A stretch of 64,000 bases of DNA. Origin: Sunxiuqinia sp963974515. Lineage in GTDB: Bacteria > Bacteroidota > Bacteroidia > Bacteroidales > Prolixibacteraceae. Location: positions 1 to 64,000 of the forward strand of contig NZ_CAXBDD010000007.1 in assembly GCF_963974515.1 (NCBI RefSeq). The letters run 5' to 3'. Position numbers and translations under genes: made by a program. The notes below the pieces were generated by a model that ran no database searches, was not told where the DNA came from, and was given only the letters and a program-made list of their open reading frames with translations. Shown in pieces: positions 23,588 to 32,511 of this stretch. The stretch's first letter is position 1; each line of letters begins with the position of its first letter.

Positions 23588-25222
23588 ATGAACAAACGAT
23601 TTTTCATCTATTTAATGGCGCTCATGGGTTTGTCAATCCTGGGAATCATTGCCATTCAGCTCATCTGGATCAACAATGCCATTGAGGTGAAAAATGAGTT
23701 GTTCGACCGCAGTGTGACCGAAGCGCTCAACAATACCGTGCGGCGAATTGAAGTTCATCACGATGTGGAAGTGCTCACCGGCATTGAACGTCCTGGCCGC
23801 CCCTACTGGCAACGCAATGCTCACATCGCCCCGCCGGTTCCTCCACGCGCTGTCCGGATTATCCGTAACTCACAGTCGAACAAAGGCAGTCAGATTGAAT
23901 TTGAAACCATTGAAAATGACAGCAATGTCCAGGTTTTTCAATTCACAAGCCCGGGCGATACCATCGTTGAGACCAACCGTTTTTCGTTTACTGAGGGCGA
24001 CACCATTTATACTACCACAACAGCACTGGCAAGCTCAGCCCTCGATCAACTCGACTCGATCGAAACCATGACAAACAAGTTTGGTGAACTAAGTCCACAA
24101 CTGCAGAAACGCCTGGAAATGCGTTCCGAAAATCTGAAAAGATTCGGTTCCCGTTTCATGCGCGAAATGGCAGCGCTGGATGTCAGCGCGATCCCGCTAA
24201 GTGAAGTCGCCAGCCTGCTCAAAAAAGAGCTGGAGAACCAAAACATCAAGCTGCATTTCGATGCTGCCATTCTGGAGCAAGACACCCTCCAATCGATGAC
24301 AGAACAAGCGGACAGTCTGGGGCTTATGGCGACCCGTTACCAAACCAATTTGTTTCCCCGGGCCATTTTCGACCGCGACACCAAACTGGCTGTATTTTTC
24401 CCCAACCAGGAACGATACATCTACCGGTCTGTTTCCTGGCTTCTGGTCGCATCGCTTTTTTTCTCCATCTTCATTCTGCTGACCTTCAGCCTAAGCATCT
24501 TCTTTATGCTGAGGCAAAAGAAAATATCGGAAATGAAATCGGATTTCATCAACAACATGACCCACGAATTTAAAACCCCAATCGCCACCATTTCCGTAGC
24601 CGCCGATTCCATTCGAAACGAAAAAGTAATCCGCCAGCCCGAAAAGATCAATTACTTTATTGATATGATCAAAAAAGAAAATGCACGCATGAATCGGCAA
24701 GTCGAGGATATATTAACCATCGCCCGGCTCGATAAAAAAGACTTTGAATTCAAATGGGAGGCTTTAAATATTCACCAGCTGATTGAAGACGCCATCGGAG
24801 GCATTGCTTTGCAGGTTGACAAGCGGGGCGGAAAAATTGAAACGGAATTCCGGGCGGCAAACCCAACAGTAACGACCGACCGGATTCACGGAGCCAATAT
24901 TATTTATAACTTGCTGGACAACGCCAATAAGTATTCGCCCGAACAGCCTGAAATAAAGGTTGAAACCTGGAACAATGCCAAGGGCGTGCTCATTCGCATT
25001 TCGGACCGGGGAATAGGTATGAACAAATCGGTTCAATCCCGGATTTTTGAACGCTTCTTCCGGCAAACAAGCGGCAACATTCACAATGTGAAGGGATTTG
25101 GATTGGGACTAAGCTATGTCAAAGCGGTGGTGGAAGCCAATCATGGACACATATCAGTTCAAAGCGAACCGGGAAAAGGCAGCCAACTCGAGGTTTTTCT
25201 GCCGTTCTTGAGAGACAACTGA
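23588..25222 (+). CDS. Sensor histidine kinase, class I membrane type
   Basis: A 544-residue sensor with a first membrane helix (about residues 5-28), a large periplasmic sensing region of about 250 residues, and a second helix (about 278-305). The cytoplasmic part begins with the phosphorylation motif NNMTHEFKTPIAT (His326), then the N-box NIIYNLLDNANKYS, G1 box ISDRGIGM, F-box IFERFFR and G2 box GFGLGLSYVK. There is no obvious HAMP domain between the second helix and the His-box. The response regulator gene follows 41 bases downstream. The divergent exported protein and the GTTAA array suggest a self-regulating envelope-stress circuit, which is inference. Confidence 0.95.
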   Translation: MNKRFFIYLMALMGLSILGIIAIQLIWINNAIEVKNELFDRSVTEALNNTVRRIEVHHDVEVLTGIERPGRPYWQRNAHIAPPVPPRAVRIIRNSQSNKGSQIEFETIENDSNVQVFQFTSPGDTIVETNRFSFTEGDTIYTTTTALASSALDQLDSIETMTNKFGELSPQLQKRLEMRSENLKRFGSRFMREMAALDVSAIPLSEVASLLKKELENQNIKLHFDAAILEQDTLQSMTEQADSLGLMATRYQTNLFPRAIFDRDTKLAVFFPNQERYIYRSVSWLLVASLFFSIFILLTFSLSIFFMLRQKKISEMKSDFINNMTHEFKTPIATISVAADSIRNEKVIRQPEKINYFIDMIKKENARMNRQVEDILTIARLDKKDFEFKWEALNIHQLIEDAIGGIALQVDKRGGKIETEFRAANPTVTTDRIHGANIIYNLLDNANKYSPEQPEIKVETWNNAKGVLIRISDRGIGMNKSVQSRIFERFFRQTSGNIHNVKGFGLGLSYVKAVVEANHGHISVQSEPGKGSQLEVFLPFLRDN

Positions 25223-25263
25223 AAAAATCACTGAATCACTAATGGTTGAAAAAACGCAAAACA

Positions 25264-25953
25264 ATGGATAAAAAGCAACACCTGTTTTTATTGGAAGATG
25301 ACCTGAGTTTTGGTGCAGTATTAAAATCATATTTGGAACTAAATGATTTTGAAGTGACTTGGGTCGACGACGGGAAACTGGCCATGGAACGTTTTCGTAG
25401 CACACCATTCGACCTGTGTCTGCTCGATGTGATGCTTCCACACGTTGATGGATTTACCGTTGGTACCGAAATCCGGAAAATTGACAAGCAAGTGCCATTT
25501 ATCTTTCTCACCGCCAAAAGCCTGAAAGAAGATGTGCTGCGGGGCTTTAATATTGGTGCCGACGACTACATTACCAAGCCGTTCGACACGGAAGTACTCA
25601 TCTGTAAAATCAAAGCCATTCTTAACCGAAACGGACAAGTTCCCCAGGTGAAATCCGCACAGCACCAGTTGGGCAATTACGTGTTTGACGTTCCGCTGCG
25701 CAAAATATCGATTGGCGAAAAACAGCAAACCCTTTCGCCTAAAGAAGCCGATTTACTGGAAATGCTTTGCCTGAATAAAAATGAGTTGTTGCTGCGCGAA
25801 GCCGCCCTGCTAAAGATTTGGGGCGACGACGGCTATTTCACCGCCCGAAGCATGGATGTTTACATCACCAAACTACGCAAATACCTGGCCGATGATCCTT
25901 CCATCGAGATTAAAAATGTCCATGGCAGCGGATTTCTTTTGAAAGTTGATTAA
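25264..25953 (+). CDS. OmpR/PhoB-family response regulator
   Basis: A 229-residue DNA-binding regulator. The receiver domain has the acidic pair near residues 11-13 (LLEDD), phospho-acceptor Asp55 in LLDVMLPHVDG, and Lys105 in YITKPFD. The C-terminal winged helix covers about residues 135-229 (LSPKEADLLEMLCLNKNELL, then ARSMDVYITKLRKYL and the hairpin HGSGFLL). The ATG at 25264 is preferred over an in-frame TTG 18 bases earlier. It directly follows the histidine kinase gene, so the two form a cognate pair; the probable binding site is the GTTAA array at 23511. Confidence 0.95.
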   Translation: MDKKQHLFLLEDDLSFGAVLKSYLELNDFEVTWVDDGKLAMERFRSTPFDLCLLDVMLPHVDGFTVGTEIRKIDKQVPFIFLTAKSLKEDVLRGFNIGADDYITKPFDTEVLICKIKAILNRNGQVPQVKSAQHQLGNYVFDVPLRKISIGEKQQTLSPKEADLLEMLCLNKNELLLREAALLKIWGDDGYFTARSMDVYITKLRKYLADDPSIEIKNVHGSGFLLKVD

Positions 25954-26006
25954 AGCTATCCGTCAATTTTTGTTAACTTCGGGCGAGAACCCTTAAAATA
26001 GTGAAC

Positions 26007-26717
26007 ATGAACACTGCCAAAACAGCCATAATCACAGGAGCAAGCAGAGGCATTGGAAAAGCCTGTGCGAAAGGACTCGCCAATTTGGGCTATCTATGTC
26101 TTTTAATTGCCCGAAGCCAGGAACAACTGGAAACACTGGCTGAAGAAATTCATTCCGCCGGAGGCCAATCCTCAATCTTTGCCGTTGACCTGACCAATGA
26201 GTCTGAACTTCAGGAATGTGTACTAAAAATAAAAAAACACTACGTCAGCATTGATGTTTTGGTCAATAATGCCGGAATGTATGTCGGTGGTAACCTGCAA
26301 ATGGAAAGTGATGAATTCAGAAAACAACTGGAGCTGAACTTAACAGCTAACTTCAGTTTGCTGAAAGCTTTTGTCCCTGTGATGAAAGAGCAGAAAGCAG
26401 GCTACATTTTCAACATCGCATCACGAGCCGGGAAAGTCGGTTTTTCCAACAGTGGTGCTTATTCTGCCTCAAAATTTGGACTCATTGGGTTAAGCGAATC
26501 CCTTTACCGGGAATTAGCTGAATACGGCATTTCTGTCACCGCCATTTGTCCTGCCTGGGTAGCCACCGAAATGGCTACGACTGCCGGTTCCCCACACGAA
26601 GCCCATGAAATGATTCAACCAGACGATATTTTCCTGACCATTGAATACCTGCTTAAGCTGGCACCCAACACCCGAATAAAAGAAATCGTACTCGAAGCGC
26701 GGAAAAGTATCCGCTAA
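26007..26717 (+). CDS. Short-chain dehydrogenase/reductase
   Basis: A 236-residue classical SDR oxidoreductase. The NAD(P)-binding motif TGASRGIG is at residues 10-17, NNAG follows in the middle, and the catalytic Ser...Tyr-x-x-x-Lys is visible as NIASRAGKVGFSNSGAYSASKFG. The arginine in the glycine motif favours NADP(H). The ATG at 26007 is used; a GTG two codons upstream is an alternative. The substrate cannot be told. It runs towards gldB, with only four bases between the two stop codons. Confidence 0.92.
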   Translation: MNTAKTAIITGASRGIGKACAKGLANLGYLCLLIARSQEQLETLAEEIHSAGGQSSIFAVDLTNESELQECVLKIKKHYVSIDVLVNNAGMYVGGNLQMESDEFRKQLELNLTANFSLLKAFVPVMKEQKAGYIFNIASRAGKVGFSNSGAYSASKFGLIGLSESLYRELAEYGISVTAICPAWVATEMATTAGSPHEAHEMIQPDDIFLTIEYLLKLAPNTRIKEIVLEARKSIR

Positions 26718-26721
26718 CTGG

Positions 26722-27723
26722 TTAATCCGGCTGGTAGCCAGATTCGTTCAAGATTTGCAGATAATCCTGCGTCTCCATCAATTGTTTCAGACTCATCTCC
26801 GGATTCTTCATCATGTACGAACGCACAATTTGCCAGCCCAGCCAGGCTCCCACCCGCCCCGGCGATTCGGTGGTAAAACTCGATGTGTAAGGCCCATCAT
26901 CAACGTAGCGCTTAATGTCCATCCGCTTAGTTGAAAACAGCAAATTATGCTCAGCCAGGTAAGCCCACATATCGGCCTCGCCGGCCTGGCAAAACTCTAG
27001 CTGATCGCTGGTGTATCCAATCTTCAGGCTATCGTGCACTTCGGGCTGCATCGCATCAACAAAATAGAGCAAGCTTCCTTCATAAATCATGCTTTCAATC
27101 ACTTTGCTCGCTTGCGTACTGATTGGATACTCAGTCATGGCCCAAAAATAAAGAGCCTCGGGAACAATCTTCTGCGGGTGCATATTCCGGATTTTATAGG
27201 CCGGAAGCCCCAATCGCGGATAGTAATCAAAATCAGCTCCCAGGTACTTGTCCAGGCTGATTCCGATCAGCGAATCGGCCAGGACGACCGACTCATTTAA
27301 TCCGCTGATGCAGGTATAAACGGCCGGCACCACTTGGCCGGGAAAATAATAGCGGTAATGCCTGAAAGCTTCGGTAAAATCGTTCTTCAGCCGCCCCCTG
27401 TCAATTCGAAGATCCGCCTCTGCTTTTAAATTCACAATCATGGTGTCCGACAAAAAGGCTTCCAACTGCGGGTAAAAATTTTCGTCTTCGGGCCCGCCAA
27501 TACCAATCATATGATGATTGAAAAGATCGAAAAAAGTGCCATATTCCGCCTGCAGTCCCGCCACTTTTTCTTCCAGGTTTTCAGCCGACGCAAACAAATC
27601 ATCGTCGTAACTCTTAAATGTCAATTCCAGCTCCACATCTGAAACATCAACCTTGAGCGGATTCCGCTGACAGGAGAACGCAAGCAGGCTTGCCAGCATT
27701 AAGATCATTAAGCGATTCATCAT
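26722..27723 (-). CDS. gldB: Gliding-motility lipoprotein GldB-like protein
   Basis: A 333-residue lipoprotein of the GldB family, required for gliding in Flavobacterium and also present in non-gliding relatives. The start is set just before MNRLMILMLASLLAFSC, whose last residue is the lipidated cysteine. Family-typical stretches include GADFDYYPRLGLPAYKIRNM, MIYEGSLLYFVDAMQP, the central YTSDQLEFC, and FTTESPGRVGAWLGWQIVRSYM near the C-terminus. I recall that gldB is often close to nadE and gldC in Bacteroidota. Here nadE lies 2 kb away on the other strand, and no gldC was found in the window. Whether this strain glides cannot be judged from this gene alone. Confidence 0.88.
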   Translation of the reverse strand: MMNRLMILMLASLLAFSCQRNPLKVDVSDVELELTFKSYDDDLFASAENLEEKVAGLQAEYGTFFDLFNHHMIGIGGPEDENFYPQLEAFLSDTMIVNLKAEADLRIDRGRLKNDFTEAFRHYRYYFPGQVVPAVYTCISGLNESVVLADSLIGISLDKYLGADFDYYPRLGLPAYKIRNMHPQKIVPEALYFWAMTEYPISTQASKVIESMIYEGSLLYFVDAMQPEVHDSLKIGYTSDQLEFCQAGEADMWAYLAEHNLLFSTKRMDIKRYVDDGPYTSSFTTESPGRVGAWLGWQIVRSYMMKNPEMSLKQLMETQDYLQILNESGYQPD

Positions 27724-27766
27724 ACAAGAGTCTATCAAGTCCAAAAAAAATCAAAATCGAATCAAG

Positions 27767-27798
27767 AAAAACCCCGACAATCCTTAAAAAATCGGGGT
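27767..27798 (-). terminator. Terminator downstream of the two-repeat exported protein gene
   Basis: Read leftward, ACCCCGA and TCGGGGT form a 7-bp GC-rich stem around a 14-base loop, followed by TTTT. It ends transcription of the gene at 27871-28695, and separates it from gldB. Confidence 0.75.
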
Positions 27799-27870
27799 CA
27801 AACTAATAACTTGTTAAACTAACAAATATTTTCCAAGCTGAAAATTTAAATTTGGGGTTACTGAGAATAG

Positions 27871-28695
27871 CTACTCTTTCCAAACAGAATCAAGAACTTC
27901 CCACAATTCAGCACGGACATGACTTCTGGAATTATTGGTGCTAAGAAACAACTCATCCATATCTTTTCCTGCATGGGCTTTGTTAAAAGCAGCCTCGGTA
28001 TCGGCAGCACCCAGTTTGGAAAAGTCGGCGAAATAGTCAACCGTCACATAATCATGGGGCATGCCTGTTCCGAATGGAAATACGCCCTCCCACAAGGACC
28101 AACCAGCACGCGAACCGGCATTAATCAGCTCCTGATGCACCGGTTTCCAAACCGTCAGTTCATTGTCAACATACGATCCTCCTTCTCCTTGTTTGACTTT
28201 CATGTAATTGACCTGAATGTATTTAAAATCTCCCGCCCCTCCTTCCGGATAAACGGCATCCACTCTACGGATCAGGCTTTGCCGGATCAGCTGTCGGCTA
28301 TCCATTGTTTTCTGAAATAATTCATCCAGGTCTTTCTCTGGGTGTACCTTCTCGACATCCACAGAAAACGTATGTTCCAACTTGGCAGGGTCGTCAAAAA
28401 GGGCCACGGTCACAAAATTATATTCGTCGTCGGCCCCTGCATAACGAACACCGTACAAGATCCACCCAATAATTTCACCTTGGTTAATCCGTTCCTGATG
28501 AATCGGTTTCCACACCGTTTTTTCCAAATCCACATAGTTCGCTTCGCCTCCCTGCTTGACTTTCATAAAATCAACAACGGCAAAGATCGCTGGTTGGTCC
28601 TGAGCATAGACCGTCATCGGCAGTGCTCCAAAAACAAATGCCATCGCCATCGCCAACAGCATTCCTTTTTGCATCATGTTACTTTTTGTCTTCAT
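27871..28695 (-). CDS. Exported protein built of two homologous halves
   Basis: A 274-residue protein with a Sec signal peptide ending near MTVYAQ. The mature part is an internal duplication: the first half has FMKVKQGGEANYVDLEKTVW with KPIHQERINQGEIIGW, and the second has YMKVKQGEGGSYVDNELTVW with KPVHQELINAGSRAGW. Both continue with an FVTVALFDD / YVTVDYFAD strand, a KDLDELF / KDMDELF helix, and an ending near RR(V/E)DAV or WEVLDSV. Each half is about 110 residues and looks like a ferredoxin-like (dimeric alpha-beta barrel, NIPSNAP/Dabb-like) unit; this fold is a guess. A terminator follows. No enzyme activity is assigned. Confidence 0.7.
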   Translation of the reverse strand: MKTKSNMMQKGMLLAMAMAFVFGALPMTVYAQDQPAIFAVVDFMKVKQGGEANYVDLEKTVWKPIHQERINQGEIIGWILYGVRYAGADDEYNFVTVALFDDPAKLEHTFSVDVEKVHPEKDLDELFQKTMDSRQLIRQSLIRRVDAVYPEGGAGDFKYIQVNYMKVKQGEGGSYVDNELTVWKPVHQELINAGSRAGWSLWEGVFPFGTGMPHDYVTVDYFADFSKLGAADTEAAFNKAHAGKDMDELFLSTNNSRSHVRAELWEVLDSVWKE

Positions 28696-28939
28696 TTTTA
28701 AGTGTTTTTAGTTAATCAATCAATTCTCTCACAAAAGTTACCGCTTATTTAGATTAAATAAAAACAAACATATTGCACAACATCTTCTTTTTCAGCTATC
28801 TAAGATAATAAACGGCGTTCCCAAATAAGAATCAATATTCGATCACACAAACCAATTGCCTATTTCAAAAGAAAGTTCGAGATTTGCAGATACAAAAAAC
28901 CCTTGATCAACCGTTCAATTATTCAGAAAACGAAAACTC

Positions 28940-29617
28940 ATGAAGCAAATTCGACACAAACTTTGGTTGTTGGCTTTTATTATTCTGCTTAGCCAGCCTA
29001 CTTTCTCGCAACGAAAAACCCGCTTGTCCTTTACCGGAAGTCCTTCGATAAACTGGCTTTCGACAGACATGCAAGGCGTTGAATCAGGAAAAGCAGCCAT
29101 TGGATTCGATTATGGAATCAATGCGGATTTCTTTTTCGATGAAGAAAACCGGTATGCCTTTTCTACGGGACTTTTGATCAACAATGTCAGAGGAAACCTT
29201 CGCTATTACGATTCATCAGGCATTGTGCGTTTTGCAGGCGAAGACTTCGCATCGGGCACCCTGTTTCAATACCGCTTAAAATACGCTGAGGTTCCGATCT
29301 TGATAAAACTGCAGACCAGTCAATTCCGACGGTGGGCGTATTGGGGACAGTTTGGCTTTTCATCCTTTGTCAATATTCAGGCTAAAGGAGATAGCAGTGA
29401 TGGCGTATTGGACAAGCATAACATCCATGACGAAGTCAGTTTGTTTAACCTGGCGCTGAATATGGGGGTTGGTTCCAGCTTCGACCTGGGATCGAACAAT
29501 GCTGTAACCGTAGGCCTGATCTACAAAAACGGCTTTCTTGATGTCACCTCAAACAGTCAATTTGATGATAAAACAACGTTGAACTCTGTGGTTCTCAAAT
29601 TCGGGCTCATTTTTTAA
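28940..29617 (+). CDS. PorT-like outer membrane beta-barrel protein
   Basis: A 225-residue protein with a Sec signal peptide (ends near TFSQ) followed by alternating amphipathic strands and a final aromatic residue (KFGLIF), as in small outer membrane barrels. The layout fits the PorT/outer-membrane-beta-barrel family: GFDYGINADFFFDEENRYAFSTGLLINN, LKYAEVPILIKLQ, then GVGSSFDLGSNNAVTVGLIYKNG. PorT/SprT proteins take part in type IX secretion, but this broad family also contains many proteins of other roles, so I do not assign secretion function. It precedes nadE by 190 bases, with a probable nadE promoter between them. Confidence 0.75.
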   Translation: MKQIRHKLWLLAFIILLSQPTFSQRKTRLSFTGSPSINWLSTDMQGVESGKAAIGFDYGINADFFFDEENRYAFSTGLLINNVRGNLRYYDSSGIVRFAGEDFASGTLFQYRLKYAEVPILIKLQTSQFRRWAYWGQFGFSSFVNIQAKGDSSDGVLDKHNIHDEVSLFNLALNMGVGSSFDLGSNNAVTVGLIYKNGFLDVTSNSQFDDKTTLNSVVLKFGLIF

Positions 29618-29700
29618 ACTCAAGGACAAGCATCCAATCCACACAGAAATTAAACCCTGATTCCACTCATCAATCAGACGGCTTTTTATTCTTTTTCAAC

Positions 29701-29708
29701 TATTTTTG
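29701..29708 (+). promoter_or_regulatory. -7 box TATTTTTG upstream of nadE
   Basis: TATTTTTG matches TAnnTTTG and lies about 100 bases before the nadE start. No good -33 element was seen. Confidence 0.45.
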
Positions 29709-29807
29709 CGTTTCAGAAATGCCCAATGCATTGTTCCAATAATATTGCATGGCTAAAAACGAAGAGGGAATACGAAATAGGTCCGTGAACTTAAAACAAG
29801 ATTGACC

Positions 29808-31451
29808 ATGAAAATTGCACTGGCGCAACTCAATTACCACATTGCCAATTTCGAAGGAAATGCCAATAAAATCATCGACGCGATTCACAAAGCAGAGCAA
29901 CAGGGCGCCGAACTGGTAGTTTTTTCTGAGCTGGCCGTGACCGGATATTACCCGCACGACTTACTGGAACGGAAAGAATTCATCGAAAAAGCCGAACAGA
30001 CAATCTTGAAAATAGCGACGGAATGTACCCGGACAGCGGCATTGGTGGGAGCGCCAAGCATCAATCAAAGTCCGCGGGGGAAAAAGCTGTTTAACTCGGC
30101 CTACCTGCTAAAAGATGGCCGGATTGAAACCGTACGCCATAAATCATTACTCCCAACCTACGATATTTTTGACGAATACCGCCATTTCGAACCCAATCGG
30201 CAATTCGATGTCATTGATTTTAAGGGGAAGAAACTTGCCGTAACCATTTGTGAAGATCTGTGGGATGAGCAGCCCACGCAAAATGAATTTGGAAAAGACA
30301 AATTGTACACCCGGTCACCCCTCGAAGAGCTCAGCAAACTCAAGCCCGACTTGGTGATCAACCTTTCGGCATCCCCTTTTTCGTACAACCAGGAGAACTG
30401 GCGGAAAGATATTTTGATTAAAAAGGCCATCAAGTACCAGCTTCCGATCATTTACGTCAACCAGGTCGGCGCGCAAACCGAAATCGTGTTTGATGGCGGC
30501 TCATTTTTCTTGATGAAAGACGGCAGCATTCCTGTTGAACTGGCTTATTTCGAGGAAGATTTCCAGGTAATTGACACCGAAAACCCACTTCCGAAACACC
30601 AAAGCCATCCAGATTACATCGGCAAAATTCACCAGGCACTGGTTCTCGGTATCCGCGATTATTTTCAGAAGATGGGATTCAAAGACGCCGTTTTGGGCCT
30701 TTCGGGGGGTATTGACTCCGCGCTGGTTTGTGCCCTGGCGGTTGAAGCTTTGGGAAAAGATCATGTTCGGGGCATTTTGATGCCCTCGAAATATTCATCC
30801 GGGCACAGCGTGGACGATGCCATATTGCTGGCCGAAAACCTCGGCATTCGTTACGACACCATCCCTATTCAAAGCATGGTGAATGATTTTGAAGACCAGT
30901 TGGCTCCACTGTTCAATAACCTTCCACCCGGCGTCGCCGAAGAGAATATCCAGGCACGTACGCGGGGGATTCTGGTCATGGCAGTGTCGAACAAGTTTGG
31001 AAACATCCTGCTGAACACCACCAACAAAAGCGAATGTGCGGTTGGATACGGAACCTTGTACGGCGACATGAACGGCGGCTTGTCTGTTTTGGGGGACGTG
31101 TACAAAACTGATGTTTACAAACTGTCGCACTACATCAATCGCGAACGTAAAATTATTCCACACAACAGCATTGTAAAACCGCCTTCAGCCGAGCTTCGTC
31201 CGGACCAAAAAGACACCGACTCACTACCCGACTATGACATCCTGGATACGATCCTGTTCAACTACATTGAACTGAACATGTCTCCGGACGAAATTATCAA
31301 ACAAGGCTTTGATTCAGAAATCGTATTTAAGGTAACCAGAATGGTCAATCAAAACGAATATAAACGATTTCAGTCTCCCCCAATTTTGAGAGTCAGTTCA
31401 AAAGCTTTTGGATTTGGAAGAAAGATGCCCCTGGTAGCACGATACCACTAG
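29808..31451 (+). CDS. nadE: Glutamine-dependent NAD+ synthetase
   Basis: The last enzyme of NAD biosynthesis: it amidates nicotinate adenine dinucleotide with glutamine and ATP. The N-terminal nitrilase-like glutaminase carries its triad at Glu41 (VFSELAVTGYYP), Lys112 (RHKSLLPTYDIFDEYR) and Cys148 (TICEDLWDE). The C-terminal synthetase has the PP-loop SGGIDS at residues 299-304, and the conserved NTTNKSE and SLPDYDILD stretches. The product is 547 residues, standard for the bifunctional form. The ATG at 29808 is used instead of an in-frame TTG two codons earlier. It is apparently transcribed alone. Confidence 0.97.
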   Translation: MKIALAQLNYHIANFEGNANKIIDAIHKAEQQGAELVVFSELAVTGYYPHDLLERKEFIEKAEQTILKIATECTRTAALVGAPSINQSPRGKKLFNSAYLLKDGRIETVRHKSLLPTYDIFDEYRHFEPNRQFDVIDFKGKKLAVTICEDLWDEQPTQNEFGKDKLYTRSPLEELSKLKPDLVINLSASPFSYNQENWRKDILIKKAIKYQLPIIYVNQVGAQTEIVFDGGSFFLMKDGSIPVELAYFEEDFQVIDTENPLPKHQSHPDYIGKIHQALVLGIRDYFQKMGFKDAVLGLSGGIDSALVCALAVEALGKDHVRGILMPSKYSSGHSVDDAILLAENLGIRYDTIPIQSMVNDFEDQLAPLFNNLPPGVAEENIQARTRGILVMAVSNKFGNILLNTTNKSECAVGYGTLYGDMNGGLSVLGDVYKTDVYKLSHYINRERKIIPHNSIVKPPSAELRPDQKDTDSLPDYDILDTILFNYIELNMSPDEIIKQGFDSEIVFKVTRMVNQNEYKRFQSPPILRVSSKAFGFGRKMPLVARYH

Positions 31452-31478
31452 GTCAGAAAACAGCAGTATTTTCTACCA

Positions 31479-31502
31479 ACACCCCGCAATACACCGGGGT
31501 GT
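31479..31502 (+). terminator. Hairpin after nadE, possible terminator without U-run
   Basis: ACACCCCG and CGGGGTGT form a perfect 8-bp stem with an eight-base loop, 27 bases after the nadE stop. The following bases are CAATCAG, with no T-tract, so intrinsic termination is uncertain. Confidence 0.4.
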
Positions 31503-31563
31503 CAATCAGCACGTCTTGCACCAAAATATGTCTTTAAAACGTTTTTTATTTGTCGAAATTGGT

Positions 31564-31571
31564 TAACTTTG
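31564..31571 (+). promoter_or_regulatory. -7 box TAACTTTG of the Crp-family gene
   Basis: TAACTTTG matches TAnnTTTG and lies 29 bases before the ATG at 31601, a normal short leader for this phylum. Confidence 0.55.
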
Positions 31572-31600
31572 ATGCTGTATAACATATAAAGTTGGAATCT

Positions 31601-32302
31601 ATGCTGAGTCACGAAATGGGGATTAAAGAAATGCTTGGAAATCCAAAATCGGTTTTCAGTTTGCTGACTCCCGAGGAAAAGGAACAACTACTCAAACACA
31701 TTACCCTGACCAATTTTCAAAAAAACGAATTTATTTATAAAGAAGGCGACAAACCAACCGGATTCTCGTTTTTGATTGAAGGAAAAATCAAAATTTTCAA
31801 GGAAGGTGTTGGTGGCCGTGAGCAGATTATCCGGATGACAAAACCGATGGGTTACATTGGATACCGGGCGCTTTTAGCCGAAGAAATCCATATTGCCTCA
31901 GCAGTTGCACTGGAAGATTCACTTGCCTGCCACGTTGATCCGGACTTCTTTTTCAACCGGATGCTGAAAAATTCGGATGTCACAGCAAGAATCTTACGCA
32001 AACTGGCCCGCGAACTCGGATTCTCCAACTCACGAACCGTTACACTGACCCAAAAACACATCCGTGGGCGATTGGCCGAATCCTTATTGCTATTGAAAGA
32101 AAAGTACGGATATGAAAACGATGGCGCTACACTCAAAGCGTTCCTTTCGCGCGAAGACATTGCCAACCTTTCGAACATGACTACCTCCAATGCCATTCGG
32201 ACACTTTCAACCTTTGCCGGTGAAAAAGTCATTGCCATCGATGGTCGCAAAATTCGCATTTTAGATGCCAACAAACTGGAACGAATCAGCAAATTAGGCT
32301 AG
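31601..32302 (+). CDS. Crp/Fnr-family transcriptional regulator
   Basis: A 233-residue regulator with an N-terminal cyclic-nucleotide-binding-fold domain (LTPEEKEQLLKHITLTNFQ, then YKEGDKPTGFSFLIEGKIKIFKEG) and a C-terminal winged helix with the recognition region FLSREDIANLSNMTTSNAIRTLSTF. It lacks the N-terminal cysteine cluster of Fnr, so it is not an iron-sulfur oxygen sensor of that type. The ligand is unknown. The start is the ATG at 31601, supported by the promoter box; an in-frame TTG lies three codons upstream. No clear target operon is adjacent. Confidence 0.92.
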   Translation: MLSHEMGIKEMLGNPKSVFSLLTPEEKEQLLKHITLTNFQKNEFIYKEGDKPTGFSFLIEGKIKIFKEGVGGREQIIRMTKPMGYIGYRALLAEEIHIASAVALEDSLACHVDPDFFFNRMLKNSDVTARILRKLARELGFSNSRTVTLTQKHIRGRLAESLLLLKEKYGYENDGATLKAFLSREDIANLSNMTTSNAIRTLSTFAGEKVIAIDGRKIRILDANKLERISKLG

Positions 32303-32511
32303 GCGCACATGACCGGCGCAATACCAACCGGATACCTTATTTATTTTTAGCGTGTGGCAGATTTTTATCTTGACGAACACAATCGAAGACAATTGAATAC
32401 AACGGAAAATAATTGTATCCAACAGTTCCCAATCGTTTTCAACTTCTTTTAAAAAAACCCAACAAATTAATTATTTGATTCTTACTCCCCTGAAATTGAA
32501 TCTAACTCAGG

